The position numbers and the translations under genes were made by a program. From an uncultured Collinsella sp. (lineage in GTDB: Bacteria > Actinomycetota > Coriobacteriia > Coriobacteriales > Coriobacteriaceae): DNA of 15,678 bases. The notes under the pieces were generated by a model that was not told the DNA's origin, made no database searches, and worked only from the letters and a program-made list of their open reading frames with translations. Positions 12,083 to 15,678 of this stretch are shown here, piece by piece (position 1 is the first letter of the stretch; the number at the start of each line of letters is the position of its first letter). The stretch covers positions 1 through 15,678 of the forward strand of contig CAUGVQ010000045.1 of NCBI GenBank assembly GCA_959602875.1. Reading direction: 5' to 3'.

Positions 12083-14434
12083 ATGGCGAGCGACACGCAC
12101 GAGGATCTGCCCAAGATCTCGCAGCTGGTCGAGCTAACAAGCGATGCGGTCGCCGTATGTGGTCTCGATGGCTCCATCGGCCATGTGAACCAGCGCTTTT
12201 GCGAGCTCTCCGGCAAGAACCGCCGGACTCTTGTGGGGTCCGACATCAAGGACCTCCTGTTCTCCGATGCGTTCGAGCGCGCGCAAGACCATCATCTGCC
12301 CTTTCCGCTCAAAGGCGAGCCGACCACGCTCAGGCTCAAGCTCAACGACGGGTCCTTCATTCCCGTCGAGGTCCGCGCGACCTCGCCCTCGGCACGCTCC
12401 AGTGATATCCGCCGCAAGATCGCCCGCCGTCTCGCACCGCGCGAGCGCGTGCTTGTGGTGGTGCGCAGCCTCGCCGAGCAGTATGCGCGCGACCGCCAGA
12501 TGCGCCGCGTCCTCTCGGAGCTCCAGACGGCCAATAAGCGCCTTTCGGGTACGCTTTCGGTCATCATGGCCACCGTGGGCGCTGAGGACCTCTCAGGGCT
12601 TCTCGATTCGGTTCTGAATAAGCTCGTCGACGCGCTCGACGCAGACGGCTCGACCATGTACTTCGCCGAGAACGGCGGCTTCAAGCTCCGCGGCATCTCG
12701 CAGAGTCTCACGTGCTCCTTCGTGCCCGAGTTCATCCCCTTAGGCGCGGGAATCCCCACCTACGTGCTGCGCGAGGCCCGTGCCTGCCGCATCTCGGTTG
12801 TGCCGGCGGAGGAGGGGATGGCCTCGAGCGGCGTCTTCTACGACATCGACCACCGCGAGACGCGCCCCCTGCGCGTGCAGGACGTGCCGCCCTTCAAGAC
12901 ACTCATCGCCGTGCCGGTCTTCTTTGGCCGCCAGATCATGGGCGTCATGGAGCTCGGCTGGGGCCGCCCGTGCCGTCCGCGCGACTACGATGTCAACGTG
13001 CTCGAGGTGATCTGCGACTACCTCTCCATCGAGCTCGTGAGCCTCATCACGAGCATGCGCTCACGCCGCTCGGCCGAGCTCACGCGCTCGCTCAACAACG
13101 TGCGCGACACCGTCTTCACCCTGGAGGGCGACCGCACGAGCGCCTGGGCAGAGATTTCCGCCGAGGTGCGGCGCGTTCTTTCTTGCCATATCTGCCCGGT
13201 CATCTTCGATGCGGAGCGCGGGTGCTATGTGCTCGATTACGAGGGCGGCAGCCAGGTGGCGCTTCCCGGCGGCCCCGAGTGGCTCGGCGGGGGGAGTACC
13301 GCGCCGGCAGCCAAGGTGAGCCCCGTGGTGAGCGACTACTTCGCCGCAGGGGCCCCGGAGGAGGACGGGCTCGAGTTCGCGCGCGTCGCGCGTATCGACC
13401 GGCTCTCCCATGCGGGGGAGTGGCTGCTTGCGCACGGGTTGCCCAACCAGGGCGTCTTTATCGAGTTCGCGCCGGACGGCACCGTCGCCGACGTTGGTGA
13501 GGCACCGGATGCCGGTGCGCTCACGCTCGCAGCGCCCGGGTCCGCCCCTGCCATGGCCCCGCTCGTCCTGCTTCTGCGCGACGGGACCCAGGAACCCATC
13601 GACGATGTGGAGTACGACTACCTCGTGCGCCTCACGCACGAGTTCGAGCTCATCTTCCGCCGTGAGGAGCAGAAGAGCGAGGACCGCCATATCGCGCAGG
13701 CCCTCCAGAGCGGTATGCAGAGCTCACTCGGCGTCGTGCCGGGCATCACCACAGACGCGCTCTACTCCTCCGCCACGCGCCAGGCGCTCGTGGGCGGCGA
13801 CTTCTACACCCTCATCCGCCTGCCCGACGACCGCGCCGTCATGATTCTGGGCGATGTGTCGGGCAAGGGCGTCGAGGCAGCCTCCATGTCGGCCCTCGTC
13901 AAGACCGCGCTCACGGCTTACGCGTGGGAGGGGGCGAGCCCGGTGCACATGGTGCGCTCGCTCAACAGCATGCTCATGAGCTTCTCGCGCGTGGAGACCT
14001 TCGCCACGATGTTCGTCGCCAAGATCGACTTGCGCTACCGCAGCGCCCTCTACTGCTCGGCGGGACATCCCCCTTCGATGCTCGTGCGCAGCCATACCCT
14101 GGGCGCGGAGGGGCAGACCGGCACCCAGGCGACCGAGGTCGAGCTCCTGAGCACGCAGTCGGGCGTGGTGGGGGCCTTCGAGGGCATGGCCTTCCGCAGC
14201 GGGTCGTTCCGTTTCGATACGGGCGACGTGCTCTTCATGTATACCGACGGGGCCATCGAGGCGCGCAACGCCGCGGGCGAGTTCTTTGGCGAGCAGCGTC
14301 TACGCGACGTGGTGATCTCCTCGGTGGGGCAGGGGGTCGGGGGTCTCTGCCAGCGCGTTCTCGGCGAGCTCGATGCCTTTACCGACTCCGCGCTTGAGGA
14401 CGACATCGCGATGGTTGCCCTGCGCTTCGACTGA
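12083..14434 (+). CDS. PAS/GAF-containing PP2C (SpoIIE/RsbU-type) serine phosphatase
   Basis: Predicted cytoplasmic sensor phosphatase of a partner-switching pathway, 783 residues, no membrane helix. An N-terminal PAS-like domain (about 12-128: LTSDAVAVCGLDGSIGHVNQRF) is followed by a short helical linker (about 130-160). A GAF-like domain comes next (about 165-330), then a second GAF-like, more degenerate region (about 345-535). The PP2C/SpoIIE domain (about 550-783) has VGGDFYTLIRL (D573), LGDVSGKGVEAASM (D591), CSAGHPPSML, MYTDGAIEARN (D722) and DDIAMVALRF (D773, D774), so the metal-binding acids are intact. The expected substrate is a phosphoserine STAS protein, and the next gene encodes one. 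The start at 12083 has GGGAGG at 12071-12076; the open frame further upstream runs into the tRNA and is not used. The signal sensed is unknown. Confidence 0.88.
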   Translation: MASDTHEDLPKISQLVELTSDAVAVCGLDGSIGHVNQRFCELSGKNRRTLVGSDIKDLLFSDAFERAQDHHLPFPLKGEPTTLRLKLNDGSFIPVEVRATSPSARSSDIRRKIARRLAPRERVLVVVRSLAEQYARDRQMRRVLSELQTANKRLSGTLSVIMATVGAEDLSGLLDSVLNKLVDALDADGSTMYFAENGGFKLRGISQSLTCSFVPEFIPLGAGIPTYVLREARACRISVVPAEEGMASSGVFYDIDHRETRPLRVQDVPPFKTLIAVPVFFGRQIMGVMELGWGRPCRPRDYDVNVLEVICDYLSIELVSLITSMRSRRSAELTRSLNNVRDTVFTLEGDRTSAWAEISAEVRRVLSCHICPVIFDAERGCYVLDYEGGSQVALPGGPEWLGGGSTAPAAKVSPVVSDYFAAGAPEEDGLEFARVARIDRLSHAGEWLLAHGLPNQGVFIEFAPDGTVADVGEAPDAGALTLAAPGSAPAMAPLVLLLRDGTQEPIDDVEYDYLVRLTHEFELIFRREEQKSEDRHIAQALQSGMQSSLGVVPGITTDALYSSATRQALVGGDFYTLIRLPDDRAVMILGDVSGKGVEAASMSALVKTALTAYAWEGASPVHMVRSLNSMLMSFSRVETFATMFVAKIDLRYRSALYCSAGHPPSMLVRSHTLGAEGQTGTQATEVELLSTQSGVVGAFEGMAFRSGSFRFDTGDVLFMYTDGAIEARNAAGEFFGEQRLRDVVISSVGQGVGGLCQRVLGELDAFTDSALEDDIAMVALRFD

Positions 14435-14530
14435 TGCCGCATCGCCTGATCCGCGCCGCCTACGCCATCCGGCACCTCCGTTTGGCGGTACGGGTGATTA
14501 AGCGGCACGGTGGGCGGGAACCATGAGCGT
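14435..14530 (+). other. short gap between phosphatase and STAS-HATPase genes
   Basis: About 95 bases with no terminator hairpin followed by T and no clear promoter. Co-transcription of the two regulators is therefore likely. Confidence 0.4.
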
Positions 14531-15265
14531 ATGCGTGAATGGATGGACATAGCCGTTTTGGCGCCCGTGAGCGATATCGATATCGCAACGGTGCCCGGTC
14601 TTCGCAGCGAGGTGGATTCCCTTATCGCCGCGGGGACCAGACGCATCCTGCTCAACTGCGAAAACGTAACCTTCATCGATTCAACCGGGCTTGCATTCCT
14701 GCTCTCCCGTGCGCGGCGGCTCATGCAGGAGGGCGGCATGCTCTCACTCGTGAACGTCTCCGCCGAGGTGTCGCGCTTTCTCCAGATCGCCCGCCTCATC
14801 AGCGTGCTGCACGTGACGGCGCGCGATCGCCCGCCCGTGCCCGTGCTTTCCCCGGGGACGCTCCCGGTGTGGAGCCGCAGCATCTCGGTCGCGGAGGGTA
14901 TCGAGCACCTCGGCCTGTACCGGCACCGTGTGGTGGAGCTGTTGGAGACGCTGCCTTTGGGGCGCGACGCGGTGTACGACACGGCGCTTGCGGCTGGGGA
15001 GGCGCTCGGCAACGCATACGACCACGCGGGCGCCACCGGCTGTGTGCTCAACGTGCGCGCCTACGAGGACCGGGTTGTCATCGAGGTATGCGATTGCGGC
15101 GGCGGTTTTGAGATCGCGCCCGACGAGGACGTTGCCGAGTCCGAGGAGCGCGGCCGCGGCATCAAACTCATGAGGATGCTTGTCGATAGCGCCGAGGTCA
15201 AACGTCGTACGGACGTGCAGGGTACCATGGTCCGCCTCATCAAGCTGTTCTCGCCCGCCGCATAA
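14531..15265 (+). CDS. fused STAS anti-sigma antagonist and HATPase (RsbW-like) protein
   Basis: Two regulatory domains in one 244-residue cytoplasmic protein. The STAS domain (about 5-100) has the antagonist signature LLNCENVTFIDSTGLAFLLS, with S51 at the usual phosphorylated serine. After a linker (about 100-125), a histidine-kinase-type ATPase domain of the anti-sigma class (about 126-240) shows N-box TALAAGEALGNAYDHAG (E157, N161), G1 box CDCGGGF (D188) and G2 box RGRGIKLMRML. RsbV/SpoIIAA and RsbW/SpoIIAB are normally separate proteins. Here the kinase and its substrate domain are covalently joined, downstream of the phosphatase that probably acts on S51. The start is uncertain: ATG 14531 is chosen because the STAS domain begins just after it; GTG 14510 and ATG 14543 are alternatives, and none has a strong ribosome site (best GGGCGGGA, 14512-14519). 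The target sigma factor or other partner is not in the window. Confidence 0.85.
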   Translation: MREWMDIAVLAPVSDIDIATVPGLRSEVDSLIAAGTRRILLNCENVTFIDSTGLAFLLSRARRLMQEGGMLSLVNVSAEVSRFLQIARLISVLHVTARDRPPVPVLSPGTLPVWSRSISVAEGIEHLGLYRHRVVELLETLPLGRDAVYDTALAAGEALGNAYDHAGATGCVLNVRAYEDRVVIEVCDCGGGFEIAPDEDVAESEERGRGIKLMRMLVDSAEVKRRTDVQGTMVRLIKLFSPAA

Positions 15266-15291
15266 CCGGCGACGCGTGCCACCCCCGTGAG

Positions 15292-15442
15292 GCTCAAGTC
15301 GATTATGAGCGTATTCGCGGACACTCCCCGCCGACACGTCAGTCTAGCGAAGCGATTATCTGGGCAAATCGTGTATGTTTCGCATCCGTGTGCGGTGTGA
15401 AACCCGGTGCACCTCAGCTTTACGCTCATAAACGACTTGAGC
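15292..15442. repeat. 22-bp imperfect inverted repeat bounding a 107-bp segment
   Basis: The left arm 15292-15313 and right arm 15421-15442 are reverse complements with a single mismatch (position 15432). Each arm is itself a partial dyad, GCTCA-N9-TGAGC. The region lies between convergent units (STAS-HATPase on the plus strand, tRNAs on the minus strand), and the whole gap 15266-15480 holds no gene. The inner segment has short hairpins but no convincing promoter. Possible roles: an invertible segment, a paired protein-binding site, a miniature element or a large 3' hairpin. Confidence 0.6.
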
Positions 15443-15478
15443 TTGGGATGTTGTGGTCCGGTGGTCGGGGCGGTAACG

Positions 15479-15504
15479 AAAAGGGCACCGTTGCCGGTGC
15501 CCTT
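15479..15504 (-). terminator. intrinsic terminator of the tRNA-Gly/tRNA-Cys unit
   Basis: On the minus strand, a perfect 10-bp stem AAGGGCACCG/CGGTGCCCTT with loop GCAA runs into TTTT. It lies about 10 bases past the 3' end of tRNA-Cys. Confidence 0.85.
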
Positions 15505-15513
15505 ACGATGCAA

Positions 15514-15587
15514 TGGAGGCGACGCCCAGATTCGAACTGGGGGTAAAGGCTTTGCAGGCCTCTGCCTTACCACTTGGCCACGTCGCC
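15514..15587 (-). tRNA. tRNA-Cys (anticodon GCA), CCA encoded
   Basis: A 74-base tRNA on the minus strand. The acceptor stem GGCGACG pairs with CGTCGCC, then discriminator T and an encoded CCA. The anticodon stem GAGGC/GCCTT encloses loop CTGCAAA; anticodon GCA is complement 15553-15555. The T arm is CCCAG-TTCGAAT-CTGGG. Confidence 0.96.
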
Positions 15588-15591
15588 GATG

Positions 15592-15618
15592 AAAAAGGCC
15601 GAATGTATTCATCCGGCC
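15592..15618 (-). terminator. hairpin with T-tract between tRNA-Gly and tRNA-Cys
   Basis: On the minus strand, a 9-bp stem (GGCCG and GATG with CATT and CGGCC, one G-T wobble) has loop AATA and is followed by five T. The T-run ends four bases before the tRNA-Cys 5' end. By form it is a terminator, but its position suggests partial read-through or a processing signal. Confidence 0.55.
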
Positions 15619-15630
15619 CTTTACATGCGA

Positions 15631-15678
15631 TGGAGCGGACAACGGGGCTCGAACCCGCGACCCCAACCTTGGCAAGGT
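15631..15678 (-). tRNA. tRNA-Gly (anticodon GCC), 3' part only
   Basis: The 3' 48 bases of a minus-strand tRNA; the 5' part lies beyond the window. An encoded CCA follows TGTCCGC and discriminator T. The T arm is GCGGG-TTCGAGC-CCCGT. The anticodon loop TTGCCAA gives anticodon GCC (complement 15671-15673), glycine. It is probably the first or an earlier gene of the same minus-strand unit as tRNA-Cys. Confidence 0.93.

Noticed and set aside
1..15678. CRISPR array or phage-defence island
   Set aside because: No regularly spaced direct repeats, cas-like proteins, restriction enzymes or toxin-antitoxin pairs are visible.

Overview
The window looks like chromosomal DNA of a high-GC Gram-positive bacterium, most probably a Coriobacteriia relative (Collinsella/Olsenella-like). 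The basis is the GC-rich third codon positions, the tpiA-gpmI-secG glycolysis/secretion order, the CTC-rich leucine usage with a matching tRNA-Leu(GAG), and the style of the Opp lipoproteins. Genus is an inference; no ribosomal or other marker gene is present.

Layout. (1) 1-1922: the 3' end of tpiA overlaps gpmI by one base, a glycolytic operon. (2) 1923-3148: an accessory insert holding a REP-associated tyrosine transposase (RAYT, HUH/Y1 family) flanked by short G-rich repeats (core TTTGGGGACGGG). These repeats form two nested inverted pairs around the gene, and related copies sit beside secG and inside the loop of the secG terminator. (3) 3149-3488: secG and its terminator. (4) 3489-9969: an oligopeptide ABC transporter. 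oppA has its own promoter, a structured leader and a terminator; a second promoter then drives oppB-oppC-oppD-oppF, tightly packed with translational coupling. A long GC-rich branched inverted repeat and an intrinsic terminator follow. (5) 10078-11760: a second, divergent family 5 solute-binding lipoprotein with looser codon use. (6) 11834-12000: tRNA-Leu(GAG) with a clear promoter and terminator. (7) 12083-15265: a partner-switching pair, a PAS/GAF/PP2C (SpoIIE-type) phosphatase and a fused STAS-HATPase protein that combines an RsbV-like antagonist and an RsbW-like kinase in one chain. (8) 15266-15480: no gene, but a 22-bp imperfect inverted repeat bounds a 107-bp segment. (9) 15479-15678, minus strand: tRNA-Gly(GCC, cut by the window edge), a hairpin/T-tract, tRNA-Cys(GCA) and a terminator.

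How the parts work together. tpiA and gpmI serve lower glycolysis. SecG belongs to the SecYEG channel. OppA and possibly the second binding protein capture peptides, OppB/C form the membrane pore and OppD/F hydrolyse ATP. The phosphatase would dephosphorylate the STAS domain of its neighbour and so free or engage the ATPase/anti-sigma domain; no sigma factor is encoded in the window, so the output is unknown.

Most worth a second look: the RAYT with its nested REP repeats, the STAS-HATPase fusion, the 22-bp inverted repeat at 15292-15442, and the branched structure at 9804-9901.
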